NCBI GenBank assembly: GCA_965214475.1
Contig: OZ243953.1
Span: forward strand, 1,240,001 to 1,304,000
Reading direction: 5' to 3'
From: SIRX01 sp965214475
GTDB taxonomy: Bacteria; Actinomycetota; Rubrobacteria; Rubrobacterales; Rubrobacteraceae
DNA length: 64,000 nucleotides
Part shown: in pieces, positions 38,614-47,048 of the stretch
Layout of the letters: every line of letters begins with the position of its first letter
How positions within the stretch are numbered: the stretch's first letter is position 1
Notes under the pieces: model-generated
Seen by the model: the letters and a program-made list of their open reading frames with translations, nothing else
Databases searched by the model: none
Told to the model about the DNA's origin: nothing
Program-made: the position numbers and the translations under genes

Positions 38614-39903
38614 ATGGCAGAGGTAAGCTTCGACTACCAGAACCTAATAGAGGTTGAGGGTGGCATTCAGGACGGCGAACGGAACGAGATACGTCCAAGA
38701 TTGGAAGAAGCCGCGAAAGAGTTGCTGAAGGGGGATCTCGGCTTCATGCAGCTGCCGAAGACCGACCGGTACGCCGAGTCATCCAAAGCGATGGCCGATG
38801 ACATACGCAACTCCGGGGCGACGGACTTCATACTCGCCGGCATCGGGGGATCTGCGCTAGGTCCTATGGCGGTTCAGAAAGCTCTAAACCATCCCTACTA
38901 CAATGAGCTGACGGACCGTGGCGGACCCCGCATCCACTTTGCAGAGAACACCGATCCCTCGTCGCTAGGTGCGATCCTGGACGTCGCCGACCCGGAGAAC
39001 ACGTGGATCAACGTCGTGACCAAGAGCGGTTCGACCGCCGAGACGATGACGAATTTCCTCGTCGTCCGAGGATTTCTGGAAGATGCTTTGGGAGATGGCT
39101 ATAGAGAACATACAGTCTTCACCACAGACCCCGAAGAAGGATTCCTGATCGAGATCTCCGGTCGCGAAGACATAAAGACGCTCCCGATTCAGCAGAACGT
39201 CGGTGGGCGCTTCTCGGTCCTGACGCCAGTCGGCCTGCTACCGGCGGCCGTAGCCGGAATAGATGTCGACGCCCTGCTTGCAGGAGCCGCCCAGTGTGTG
39301 GACGAGGTAAACGATCAGGGCGCCGAGCATCCGGCGGTTGTCGGCGCGGCGATGCACTACCTGATGGACACCGCACGCGGGCGCAACGTGCGGGTAACGA
39401 TGACCTACGCTGATGCCCTGGAGCGGACCGCCGCTTGGTTTGTCCAGCTTTGGGCCGAGTCGCTCGGCAAAGACGGCAAAGGCTCGACACCCCACGGGGC
39501 CGTCGGCACCACCGACCAGCACTCCCAGGTCCAACTGTACATGGAGGGACCACAGGATAAGGTCATCGAGATCGTGCAGGTAGAGAGTCATCCCCGCGAC
39601 CTGACGATCCCCAACGTTTACGAAGATATTGAGGGTGTCGGTTACTTAGGCGGTCACACGATGGCCGAGCTGTTGAACGTCGAGTGTGACGCAACGCAGA
39701 AGGCGCTCACCGAAGCGGGCAGGCCGAACTGCAACATTACACTAAGCGAGGTCAGCGCGGAGAATCTCGGCTACTTGTTCCAGGCTCTGGAGGTCCAGAC
39801 TGCCATCTGCGGCTCGCTCTACGGCGTCAACGCCTTCAACCAGCCAGGTGTCGAGGCCGGCAAGAACATCACCTACGAGAGGATGGGACGCCCGGGCTAC
39901 TAG
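38614..39903 (+). CDS. pgi: glucose-6-phosphate isomerase
   Basis: The 429-residue short-form PGI has the SIS-fold cues FILAGIGGSALGPMAVQKAL, VVTKSGSTAETMTNFLVV, GGRFSVLTPVGLLPAAVAG and the C-terminal SLYGVNAFNQPGVEAGK carrying the catalytic Lys and the QP motif. It interconverts glucose-6-P and fructose-6-P, at the branch that feeds sugar nucleotides for the exopolysaccharide cluster. It overlaps the convergent MarR gene by 35 bp. Confidence 0.95.
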   Translation: MAEVSFDYQNLIEVEGGIQDGERNEIRPRLEEAAKELLKGDLGFMQLPKTDRYAESSKAMADDIRNSGATDFILAGIGGSALGPMAVQKALNHPYYNELTDRGGPRIHFAENTDPSSLGAILDVADPENTWINVVTKSGSTAETMTNFLVVRGFLEDALGDGYREHTVFTTDPEEGFLIEISGREDIKTLPIQQNVGGRFSVLTPVGLLPAAVAGIDVDALLAGAAQCVDEVNDQGAEHPAVVGAAMHYLMDTARGRNVRVTMTYADALERTAAWFVQLWAESLGKDGKGSTPHGAVGTTDQHSQVQLYMEGPQDKVIEIVQVESHPRDLTIPNVYEDIEGVGYLGGHTMAELLNVECDATQKALTEAGRPNCNITLSEVSAENLGYLFQALEVQTAICGSLYGVNAFNQPGVEAGKNITYERMGRPGY

Positions 39904-40369
39904 CCTGCTCGTCCGGGCCGTAAGAGCTCAGAACTTCAGATACCCGCTCTAGATAACGAGCCACGGAGCGGCGCTCATCCGAGGTGAGCTCCTCGGCAAC
40001 GCCGTCGAGGCTGGCTACTAGTGGTCGGATCACACCTAGAACCTCCTCGACGGCGTGCGGTGTAGGCTCCACCACCAGCCGCCGTCGGTCCGTCGGATGA
40101 GGCCGCCGCTCTACGTGACCCGCCGCTTCCAGACGGTCCACCAATGCAGTAGCCGAGGCCGACCGCATTCCCAGGAGATTGCCCAAATCAGCAGGTCCGA
40201 GCGGCCCGCTCTGGAGCAGGTGATCCAAGGCGGCCATGTCGTTCACACCGAGTCCTAGCCGCCGCGCCAGCTCCCGCGTAATCTCCGCATTGGCCCGCGT
40301 CACCTCGCGTAAGGCCCACGACAATTCGTGAGCCGCTAGTGAACTTTCCTCTTGAATTCTTTCCTCCAT
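39869..40369 (-). CDS. MarR-family transcriptional regulator
   Basis: The winged helix LGLGVNDMAALDHLLQSGPL, LGNLLGMRSASATALVDRLE and the wing HVERRPHPTDRRRLVVEP are typical MarR. The protein is divergent from the ABC exporter operon with 64 bp between starts, so it probably represses that operon and itself. Its 3' end overlaps pgi by 35 bp. Confidence 0.92.
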   Translation of the reverse strand: MEERIQEESSLAAHELSWALREVTRANAEITRELARRLGLGVNDMAALDHLLQSGPLGPADLGNLLGMRSASATALVDRLEAAGHVERRPHPTDRRRLVVEPTPHAVEEVLGVIRPLVASLDGVAEELTSDERRSVARYLERVSEVLSSYGPDEQASSPGVPSSRR

Positions 40370-40390
40370 AAAGTAATCTTAGCATGACTA

Positions 40391-40410
40391 GTAATTAGAT
40401 AAACTAACTA
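40391..40410. promoter_or_regulatory. candidate MarR operator in the divergent promoter
   Basis: The A/T-rich segment holds TTAG-N5-CTAA (40395-40407) inside a longer imperfect palindrome. It lies midway between the MarR and ABC transporter starts, the usual position for MarR autoregulation. Confidence 0.5.
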
Positions 40411-40433
40411 TTTAACAGCGAGAGGAGTTCTTC

Positions 40434-41468
40434 TTGGCGGGTACGTTCGGGTCCGATAGTGTTCCGTCCAGCGATTACGCTATTGTGGCGGAAGGTATGG
40501 AGCGTGTTTTCGGTGAGAATCGGGCGGTGGACGGTGTGGATCTTTCTGTACGTGAAGGTGAGATCTACGGTTTCCTGGGTCCCAACGGCGCGGGGAAATC
40601 TACTCTGGTAAGGATGCTCTGTACTTTACTGGCTCCAACCGGGGGTCGGGCCACCGTCGCCGGGTGCGACGTGCTGGATGAGCCCGAGGCGGTCCGGTTG
40701 CGGATCGGGGTAGCGTTGCAGGATGCGGCCCTGGACGAAAAACAGACCGGCGTTGAGATGCTCCAATTGCAAGGCCGCTTCTACGGGCTCTCCAAACGCG
40801 ACGTCGGGCGGCGGCTGGCGGATTTAAGCGAGTTGGTGGATATCGGGCCGGCGCTGAACGATCGGGTCGCGACGTACTCCGGGGGCATGAAGCGACGGCT
40901 GGATCTGGCGCTCGCGCTGGTACACAACCCGAAGGTACTCTTTCTCGACGAGCCGACGACGGGGTTGGACCCTGTCAGCCGGGCCAAGGTTTGGGAGGAA
41001 GTTCGCCGGCTCAACAGCGAGCTCGGCATGACGGTCTTTCTCACGACCCAGTACCTCGAAGAAGCCGACGAGTTGGCCGAGAGGGTCGGCATCATCCACC
41101 ACGGGAAGATAGTCGCTGAAGGCACACCGGAGAAACTAAAGCGGTCCATCGGCACGGACCTGATCGTGGCGAACATAGAAGGCGACGTAGAGGCCGCATG
41201 GGGCGTATTGGAATCGGTATCCCAGGTCGAGCGGGTCGACGTAAATGGAACGGAAGTCTCCGTAGCGGTAGAAGATGGTCCTACGGCGGTCAGCCCGGTT
41301 GCCCTCGCACTAAACAGTGTCGGGGGAGATTTGCAGGTGCGGGACCTATCTTTGCGAACCCCGACCCTAGATGACGTATTCCTCTCTGCCACAGGGGAGC
41401 GGATCGCCGCCCATGCAGATGACGAGAACGAACCTACATATGCCGAGGCTGTAGAGGAGGCTCGATGA
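40434..41468 (+). CDS. ABC exporter ATPase, DrrA-like
   Basis: The 344-residue ATPase has Walker A GPNGAGKST (49-57), the signature YSGGMKRRLDLALAL, Walker B VLFLDEPTTGLD and the C-terminal DrrA-type extension ending LRTPTLDDVFLSATG. DrrA-like ATPases power export of drugs or lipids with a DrrB permease, which follows with a 4-bp overlap. The start is TTG at 40434 after AGGAG. Control by the divergent MarR protein is likely. Confidence 0.94.
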   Translation: MAGTFGSDSVPSSDYAIVAEGMERVFGENRAVDGVDLSVREGEIYGFLGPNGAGKSTLVRMLCTLLAPTGGRATVAGCDVLDEPEAVRLRIGVALQDAALDEKQTGVEMLQLQGRFYGLSKRDVGRRLADLSELVDIGPALNDRVATYSGGMKRRLDLALALVHNPKVLFLDEPTTGLDPVSRAKVWEEVRRLNSELGMTVFLTTQYLEEADELAERVGIIHHGKIVAEGTPEKLKRSIGTDLIVANIEGDVEAAWGVLESVSQVERVDVNGTEVSVAVEDGPTAVSPVALALNSVGGDLQVRDLSLRTPTLDDVFLSATGERIAAHADDENEPTYAEAVEEAR

Positions 41469-42298
41469 CAGACATTTCCAGCGCGGACCTCGGAAACGGG
41501 ACGCCCGGCACGCGCTCCGCAGACGTAACCGCCTCGCGCGCCGGGTTCTTGCGAGATTTGATCTCCGTCGCCACCCGGGCCCTACGCCAAATTCCCCGCG
41601 AACCCGAGGCAATAATACCGGCGCTCATAATCCCGGTCTTCTTCTTCGTGGTGAACGTTGGGGCGCTCGGAGACATCGCCGGACAGACCGGTGTCGGAGA
41701 CTTCAAAGCCTTTCAGTTGCCGGTAGCGATCATCTTCGCCGTAACCGGGATCTCGCGGGCCAGCGCGCTCGTCACCGATATCACCGGCGGCTACTTCGAC
41801 CGCCTGCTCTTGACCCCCATCAACCGCCTAGCGCTGCTGCTAGGACTCATGATCGCCGACTTCGCCTTGGTCGTAGCGCTCTCCATACCAGTCCTGATCC
41901 TGGGCTTTATAGTCGGCGTGGGTTTCACCACCGGAATACCCGGCCTGCTCCTTTTCCTGCTGCTCGCGGGAATGTGGGGCCTCGCCTTTACCGGCTTCCC
42001 CTACGCCATCGCGCTAAAGACCGGCAACCCGGCGGCGGTGAACTCCAGCTTCCTCCTGTTCTTCCCGTTCGCCTTTCTGACCACGACGTTCCTGCCGCAG
42101 GAAGCCTTGACCGGCTGGCTTTCCACCATCGCGGACTACAACCCGGTCACCTATCTACTAGAAGCCCTTCGCTCGCTCATAACCGAAGGCTGGGTAGCGA
42201 GCTCTCTTCTCAAAGGACTAGCCGCAATCGGTGTCGTCGGCTCGATCAGCTTTACCCTGGCCATGACCGCCCTGCGAGGCCGTGTTTCGAGGGGATAA
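41465..42298 (+). CDS. ABC-2 type exporter permease, DrrB-like
   Basis: The 277-residue membrane protein has six predicted helices and the ABC-2 permease pattern: REPEAIIPALIIPVFFFVVN, VTDITGGYFDRLLLTPINRL and TFLPQEALTGWLSTIADYNP. It is translationally coupled to the ATPase through an ATGA overlap, forming a DrrAB-type exporter. Substrate unknown. Confidence 0.92.
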   Translation: MTDISSADLGNGTPGTRSADVTASRAGFLRDLISVATRALRQIPREPEAIIPALIIPVFFFVVNVGALGDIAGQTGVGDFKAFQLPVAIIFAVTGISRASALVTDITGGYFDRLLLTPINRLALLLGLMIADFALVVALSIPVLILGFIVGVGFTTGIPGLLLFLLLAGMWGLAFTGFPYAIALKTGNPAAVNSSFLLFFPFAFLTTTFLPQEALTGWLSTIADYNPVTYLLEALRSLITEGWVASSLLKGLAAIGVVGSISFTLAMTALRGRVSRG

Positions 42299-42408
42299 TT
42301 GCTGACAATCAGCCCAACGGGTTTGTATGCTCTACGCTACGATAGCTAGGACTCGACTGAAATCTGATCGTACAACAACGTATAGCAACGGATGGAGGAG
42401 ACAGAATT

Positions 42409-42849
42409 TTGGATGTCGCACAAGATAGAACCAGCCGTGCCGGAGAACGCTTAGGCTGGGGACGGTTGTTGTTGGCCGCGCTGGTCGCAGCGGCGGCGGC
42501 AGCGGCGGCCAACACAGTCGTTTACCTTGTGGCCTCGGCGGTAGGATTTCTACCGGGTGACTCGGCCGTAGGACCGGAGGGACAAGCGTTGAACTTATTC
42601 GCTGTAATCTCTGCCTCGGTCCTTGGAGCGATTGGGGCGGCGTTGGTGCTGGCAGCTTTGAACCTGCTTTTGCGGCGTCCGATCCCGGTGTTTTACATAG
42701 TGTCAGCCGTGGTGCTCCTGTTATCTTTCTACACGCCGACGACCATCTCCGGTGCCCCGCTAGCAATGGTGCTGGTGTTGGAGTTCATGCACGTGGTGGC
42801 TGCGGGAGTGATCGTTGGCGTGCTCACGACCCTGCCACGCAGAAGGTAG
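42409..42849 (+). CDS. four-helix membrane protein, DUF6069-like
   Basis: The 146-residue protein has four hydrophobic helices (LLLAALVAAAAAAAANTVVY, ISASVLGAIGAALVLAALNL, FYIVSAVVLLLSFYTP, FMHVVAAGVIVGVLTTLP), as in DUF6069. A TTG start at 42409 follows GGAGGAG. It lies about 110 bp downstream of the exporter genes on the same strand but may have its own promoter. Function unknown. Confidence 0.72.
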   Translation: MDVAQDRTSRAGERLGWGRLLLAALVAAAAAAAANTVVYLVASAVGFLPGDSAVGPEGQALNLFAVISASVLGAIGAALVLAALNLLLRRPIPVFYIVSAVVLLLSFYTPTTISGAPLAMVLVLEFMHVVAAGVIVGVLTTLPRRR

Positions 42850-42928
42850 AAGCTTCCAACTCGAAAAGAATTTGTCTACAAGTACCAGCGAATCACAGCA
42901 TCGTCAACGTCTGCGGACAAACTCGCTC

Positions 42929-44125
42929 CTATTTGAAAGCAGGGGTACCGGTGAGTGCATTGCCCAGAATAAGGGTATGCACCTCACTAGTCCCCTCATA
43001 CGTCAGCACACTCTCCAAATTACTCATGTGCCGCATGATCGGATACTCCAAAGTGACTCCGTTACCTCCCAAGATAGTCCGCGCTTCGCGAGCTATCGCG
43101 AGAGCCTCCCTGACGTTGTTGAGCTTGCCGAAGGAGATGTGCTCCGGCCTTACGTTACCCTCGTCCTTCAGCTTTCCGATGCGCCAAGCTACTAGCAGGC
43201 CTTTCTCTATCTCTAACATCATATCCACCAGCTTCTGCTGAGTAAGCTGGAAAGAGGACACTGCTTTGCCGAATTGCTCGCGTCCTTTGGAGTATTCAAG
43301 CGCGGTTTCGTAGCAGTCGCGGGCCGCTCCCATCACACCCCAGATGATGCCGTACCTGGCTTCGCCCAGGCAAGTGAATGGTCCTTTTAGTCCCATAACC
43401 TCTGGTAGCATGGCTTCTTCTGGAAGTTTTAGGTCTTCAAAGTAGAGTTCGCTCTGTATAGAGGCTCTCAGACTAAGCTTGTGCTCTATATCTACTGCGC
43501 TGTATCCAGGTGTGTCAGTAGGGACTAGAAAACCTCTGATACCTTCTTCTGTCTGTGCCCACACTACTGTTACGTCTGCAATGCTACCCATACCGATCCA
43601 ACGCTTGGAACCGTTTAGTATCCAGTCGTTGCCATCTTTACGGGCATTGGTCTTCATGGAAGCGGGGTCGGAACCTGCACTAGGCTCTGTGAGACCGAAA
43701 GCTCCTATCGCTTCACCTGTAGCCAGAGAAGGCAACCACTGTTGTTTCTGATCCTCGGAGCCGAACTTGTGGATCGCACTCATCACTAGAGAGCCCTGCA
43801 CAGAGACGAAGGTTCTCAAAGAGGTGTCACCGGCCTCAAGTTCCATACAAGCCAGGCCGTATTCGGTGGCGCTTTTGCCGGCACATCCGTAACCGGAGAG
43901 GTGCATACCCAAAAGTCCTGCTTTACCCATTTGTGGGACGAGCTCACGGGGGAAGTGAGCATCTTCGTACCAGTCTTTTATGTTGGGCGCTATCTTCTCC
44001 TGTACGAAGGCGCGTGTGTCGTCGCGCACTGCTAGCTCTTCTTCTGTGAGCAGCTCGTCTAATGCTAAGACGTCGGTCGGCTCTAGGTGTTCGGGGGCTT
44101 CGGGCTTTCTCTGCTTTGTATCCAT
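42929..44125 (-). CDS. acyl-CoA dehydrogenase, glutaryl-CoA dehydrogenase-like
   Basis: The 398-residue enzyme has the family cues EAIGAFGLTEPSAGSDPASM, LNGSKRWIGMGSIADVTVVW, EQFGKAVSSFQLTQQKLVDM and GGNGVTLEYPIMRHMSNLES, with the catalytic Glu in TYEGTSEVHTLILG. The SVQGSLVMSAIHKFGSEDQK region resembles glutaryl-CoA dehydrogenases, which oxidise and decarboxylate glutaryl-CoA. Codons here look more A/T-rich at third positions than those of neighbouring genes. It stands alone. Confidence 0.9.
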   Translation of the reverse strand: MDTKQRKPEAPEHLEPTDVLALDELLTEEELAVRDDTRAFVQEKIAPNIKDWYEDAHFPRELVPQMGKAGLLGMHLSGYGCAGKSATEYGLACMELEAGDTSLRTFVSVQGSLVMSAIHKFGSEDQKQQWLPSLATGEAIGAFGLTEPSAGSDPASMKTNARKDGNDWILNGSKRWIGMGSIADVTVVWAQTEEGIRGFLVPTDTPGYSAVDIEHKLSLRASIQSELYFEDLKLPEEAMLPEVMGLKGPFTCLGEARYGIIWGVMGAARDCYETALEYSKGREQFGKAVSSFQLTQQKLVDMMLEIEKGLLVAWRIGKLKDEGNVRPEHISFGKLNNVREALAIAREARTILGGNGVTLEYPIMRHMSNLESVLTYEGTSEVHTLILGNALTGTPAFK

Positions 44126-44232
44126 TGACTGAGTCTACAACAGCCGCTCGCTGGTGAGGGTCTTTCACTGAGATTCGGGCGGGTTATAATGAAGGCTGGC
44201 GCGATTACAAGCGACTCAAAGGACGATTTCAC

Positions 44233-44865
44233 ATGAAATGGCTAACAGTTTATGGTCTTCCAAGGCTTCCACTCTTCCTGGCCCGGCTGGCGATGAAGTT
44301 CGGGCTTCCGGGGCCGACCTGGTACAAGTGGAAGGCGGCATCGGCCGGGACCGGAGTGATACTGGACGAAATGATCCGGGCCGCCGACGACCTCGGCTAC
44401 AACGGCCAGAAGGTCGGCCAGCTCGCCATGAGCCGTATCGGGGAGAAACAGGGCAGTGACCTGGGTGAACAACTCGGCGTCAAGACCATGAAAGACGCGG
44501 TGGACGTAGTCATGCTCGCCAACCGATTTTTCGACATCGAGATCACACTTACAGAGACCAAGGACGGTGAGTACGTCATAAACGCCGACCGCTGCCCGTG
44601 GTTCGGCGGGATGGGCCACGACGGCGTTCCCGGCTGGGACGTAAAGCCCTGCGCCGCCTTCTCCACCTACGAAAAAGCAATGGTCAGCGCCATAAACCCG
44701 AACGTAAAACTCTCCTACACCGAAAAACGCACCACCGGCGGCCACACATGTCGCGGCGTCTATCAGTACAAAGACAAAGAACTCGGAGACAACGTCGAGC
44801 CTCAGACAGAGTTCGTCGGCCTCGGCAAAAAGCCGAAAGAGAAAGTAGAGGCGAAGACGGAGTAG
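44233..44865 (+). CDS. conserved Cys-containing protein, weakly ATC-hydrolase-like
   Basis: The 210-residue protein has three spaced cysteines in DRCPWFGGM, VKPCAAFSTYEKAMV and GGHTCRGVYQYKDKE, and a helical N-terminal half (KDAVDVVMLANRFFDIEI). The layout is reminiscent of L-2-amino-thiazoline-4-carboxylate hydrolase-like or other small ligand-binding proteins, but no catalytic motif is certain. It ends 6 bp before a membrane protein gene on the same strand. Function unassigned. Confidence 0.55.
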   Translation: MKWLTVYGLPRLPLFLARLAMKFGLPGPTWYKWKAASAGTGVILDEMIRAADDLGYNGQKVGQLAMSRIGEKQGSDLGEQLGVKTMKDAVDVVMLANRFFDIEITLTETKDGEYVINADRCPWFGGMGHDGVPGWDVKPCAAFSTYEKAMVSAINPNVKLSYTEKRTTGGHTCRGVYQYKDKELGDNVEPQTEFVGLGKKPKEKVEAKTE

Positions 44866-44871
44866 TCTATT

Positions 44872-45468
44872 GTGGATTATGGAACCCATAAAGAGCAACG
44901 GCTAGGCAACATCTGGGTCGAGGCTATTTGGCTCTTTGTACCTTTGTATTTACTCGTAGCGTCTGGTGAGTTTCTGCCCGAAAAATATTATCCTGATGCT
45001 GAGGATACTTACACTGGCATGGGCTTTTTGTTGGGTTTCACCGCACTTTCTCTTGTAGCACTGGTGGATTTGGCGGTCCAGTACATTACTATGCGGTCTT
45101 TTGGAGTTCGTCCGTGGTTTGCTTACTTCAGATTCACTTTAAGCTCGGCCACAGGCACTCCCTGGATCGCAGAAGATCACAAGTTCTCGCGGGATCAATT
45201 CGTCAAGATCCTACTGTGGCCGGCTTTGGCATCCATGGTAGTTCTGGCTTTGTGCTTTCTCGCTATACCAGCAGAACCGTGGTGGACTGTGGGGGCAGTA
45301 CCCTTGTTGACAATGTCCGCGCGGAATCTGCTGTATTCTGCCCTGACACTAAAACAAACTCCAGACACGTTGATCGAAGAAAGAAGAGAAGGCACTATAC
45401 TCCACGAAATAAGCCAGTCTACGATTATTTCGGAATCCGTTCCGACCCAGCAGCGCCCGTTTAGTTAG
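44872..45468 (+). CDS. multi-pass membrane protein of unknown function
   Basis: The 198-residue protein has about five hydrophobic helices (AIWLFVPLYLLVASGEFL, GFLLGFTALSLVALVDLAVQ, ILLWPALASMVVLALCFLAI, WWTVGAVPLLTMSARNLLYS) and a short polar tail. GTG at 44872 is the start. Base composition is noticeably less G/C-rich than its neighbours. It follows the Cys-containing protein by 6 bp, so they may be co-transcribed. No family recognised. Confidence 0.6.
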   Translation: MDYGTHKEQRLGNIWVEAIWLFVPLYLLVASGEFLPEKYYPDAEDTYTGMGFLLGFTALSLVALVDLAVQYITMRSFGVRPWFAYFRFTLSSATGTPWIAEDHKFSRDQFVKILLWPALASMVVLALCFLAIPAEPWWTVGAVPLLTMSARNLLYSALTLKQTPDTLIEERREGTILHEISQSTIISESVPTQQRPFS

Positions 45469-45508
45469 CCGTGCTAGACTCGCCGCCCCGTAGAGATCAG
45501 GAGGAGAT

Positions 45509-46108
45509 TTGGAACGCATCGAAATAGATACCGCCCGCGGCAAAGAGCGGGTTCCGCCGGGCCAGTATTTGGTCGGGGATCGCTGGCCGATACTCACTTA
45601 CGGTTCGACACCGGAATTCGACCCGGAGAACTGGGACTTCACGATCTCGGGTCTTGTGGAGAATCCGCTGCGTTTTGATTGGGGAGAATGGAAGGAACTG
45701 CCCACCATCGAGGTCAAGGCGGACATGCACTGCGTTACTTCGTGGAGCAAGCTGGACAATGTATGGAGAGGCGTAAAGGCGAAGGAGTTGCTGGAGATGA
45801 CCGGGCCGAAGCCGGAGGCCAGGTTTTTCTCCGTGTTCTGTGACGGTGGGTACACGACGAATGTACCGGTCGCAGAACTGTACGAGGAGGATGCGCTGTT
45901 CGCAACGCATCATAATGACGAATCGTTAGATCCAGGGCACGGAGCCCCGATGCGGCTCGTGATCCCTCGCCTCTACGCCTGGAAGAGCGCGAAGTGGGTC
46001 CGTGGCATAGAGTTGATCTCGGAGGACAAACCAGGATTCTGGGAGAACAATGGTTACCACAACTACGGAGATCCCTGGCAGGAACAGCGCTACAGCTTTA
46101 GTTTCTAA
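45509..46108 (+). CDS. sulfite-oxidase-fold molybdopterin oxidoreductase
   Basis: The 199-residue protein is a compact sulfite oxidase/YedY-type Mo-binding domain: EFDPENWDFTISGLVENPLR, ADMHCVTSWSKLDNVWRG with the Mo-ligand Cys, FFSVFCDGGYTTNVPVAELY, GAPMRLVIPRLYAWKSAKWV and GYHNYGDPWQEQRY. No signal peptide is present, so it is cytoplasmic. TTG start at 45509 follows GGAGGAG. Possible substrates are sulfite or oxidised methionine; adjacent sulfotransferases give a sulfur context only by location. Confidence 0.9.
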   Translation: MERIEIDTARGKERVPPGQYLVGDRWPILTYGSTPEFDPENWDFTISGLVENPLRFDWGEWKELPTIEVKADMHCVTSWSKLDNVWRGVKAKELLEMTGPKPEARFFSVFCDGGYTTNVPVAELYEEDALFATHHNDESLDPGHGAPMRLVIPRLYAWKSAKWVRGIELISEDKPGFWENNGYHNYGDPWQEQRYSFSF

Positions 46109-46115
46109 AGGCTGG

Positions 46116-47045
46116 TCAGCTTTTTAGGGTTAGAGGATATCCGTAACGGTAGAGTAGCGGGAAGGTTAGTCCGGTAACCAGGTTGCGGTCACGGGGATTC
46201 ATATCTGTCGCCCAGGCTTGATCCGGCTTCAGGACGATGCTTCCCGTGTCGAAGCGGTTGGGGTTACCTGAGACGGTGTGGCTTATACCGAGCATAACCT
46301 CGCTTTCGCCAGCGAGCGGGAGTTCGGCGTCTTCGTTTAACAGGTCCAGGATACGGTTGAAACTGGTACGCGGGTCGGCGACAAAGTCTTCGTAGCGGAG
46401 GCGCAGGTATTTGCCGTCGCGCCAGAGGGCTTCCGCCGAGGCGTTCCAGGTGTCCCAGAGGGCGGCGCTCTTGGTAGGACTGAAGCGGTGCATGAACTCC
46501 CGATCCTCGCTGTCGGGTTGACGCTTTTTCTTGAGCCAGGAATAGGCGGCGGCCCTCGGGTCCCTGACAAGGTGCAAAACTCGGAAGTCTATATCGGGAA
46601 CAGTGCTCAAAGCGCAGCCGTAGGCCGGTTCTTTAGAGGAATCCACTATGACACGGCTGTTAGTTGCCGATTGTATGGCCTCGTAGAGGCGACCCGTATT
46701 GTCTCGCCACTTGCCGAGACGTTCGGTGATCTTGCTCGTACCTTTGTCCGTTAGCATCTGCGGGATGTGGCGGGTACGGGCGCCGGCGTGTTGGAGACGC
46801 ATCATCTCGTGGGCGTCTACGCCGTCCGGGAACGCTCGCTCTACTACTTTGGTCCATACCGGGCACTCGTAGAATGGACGTCCGCAGCCACAGAGGCGAT
46901 TCTCGATAAAGTTTTGGCGCCAGATGTAGCAGATCTCCCCGGCAGAGAAGAAGCCGTCTATCTGACCAAGACTGTTGGAGAGAATGGTGCTACCGCTCCT
47001 CCCGAGCCCGACGATGTAGAGAACTTTTGTCCGTCCGCCTTCCAC
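46116..47045 (-). CDS. sulfotransferase family protein (EPS cluster)
   Basis: The PAPS 5'-phosphosulfate loop is YIVGLGRSGSTILSNSLG and the 3'-phosphate region includes RVLHLVRDPRAAAYSW. A Cys-rich CGCGRPFYECPVW follows the first domain. Such enzymes sulfate carbohydrates. The gene is the last of the exopolysaccharide cluster and sits 3 bp after the flippase stop. With a second sulfotransferase at 54335-55312 it suggests a sulfated polymer. Confidence 0.87.
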   Translation of the reverse strand: MEGGRTKVLYIVGLGRSGSTILSNSLGQIDGFFSAGEICYIWRQNFIENRLCGCGRPFYECPVWTKVVERAFPDGVDAHEMMRLQHAGARTRHIPQMLTDKGTSKITERLGKWRDNTGRLYEAIQSATNSRVIVDSSKEPAYGCALSTVPDIDFRVLHLVRDPRAAAYSWLKKKRQPDSEDREFMHRFSPTKSAALWDTWNASAEALWRDGKYLRLRYEDFVADPRTSFNRILDLLNEDAELPLAGESEVMLGISHTVSGNPNRFDTGSIVLKPDQAWATDMNPRDRNLVTGLTFPLLYRYGYPLTLKS

Positions 47046-47048
47046 GGC

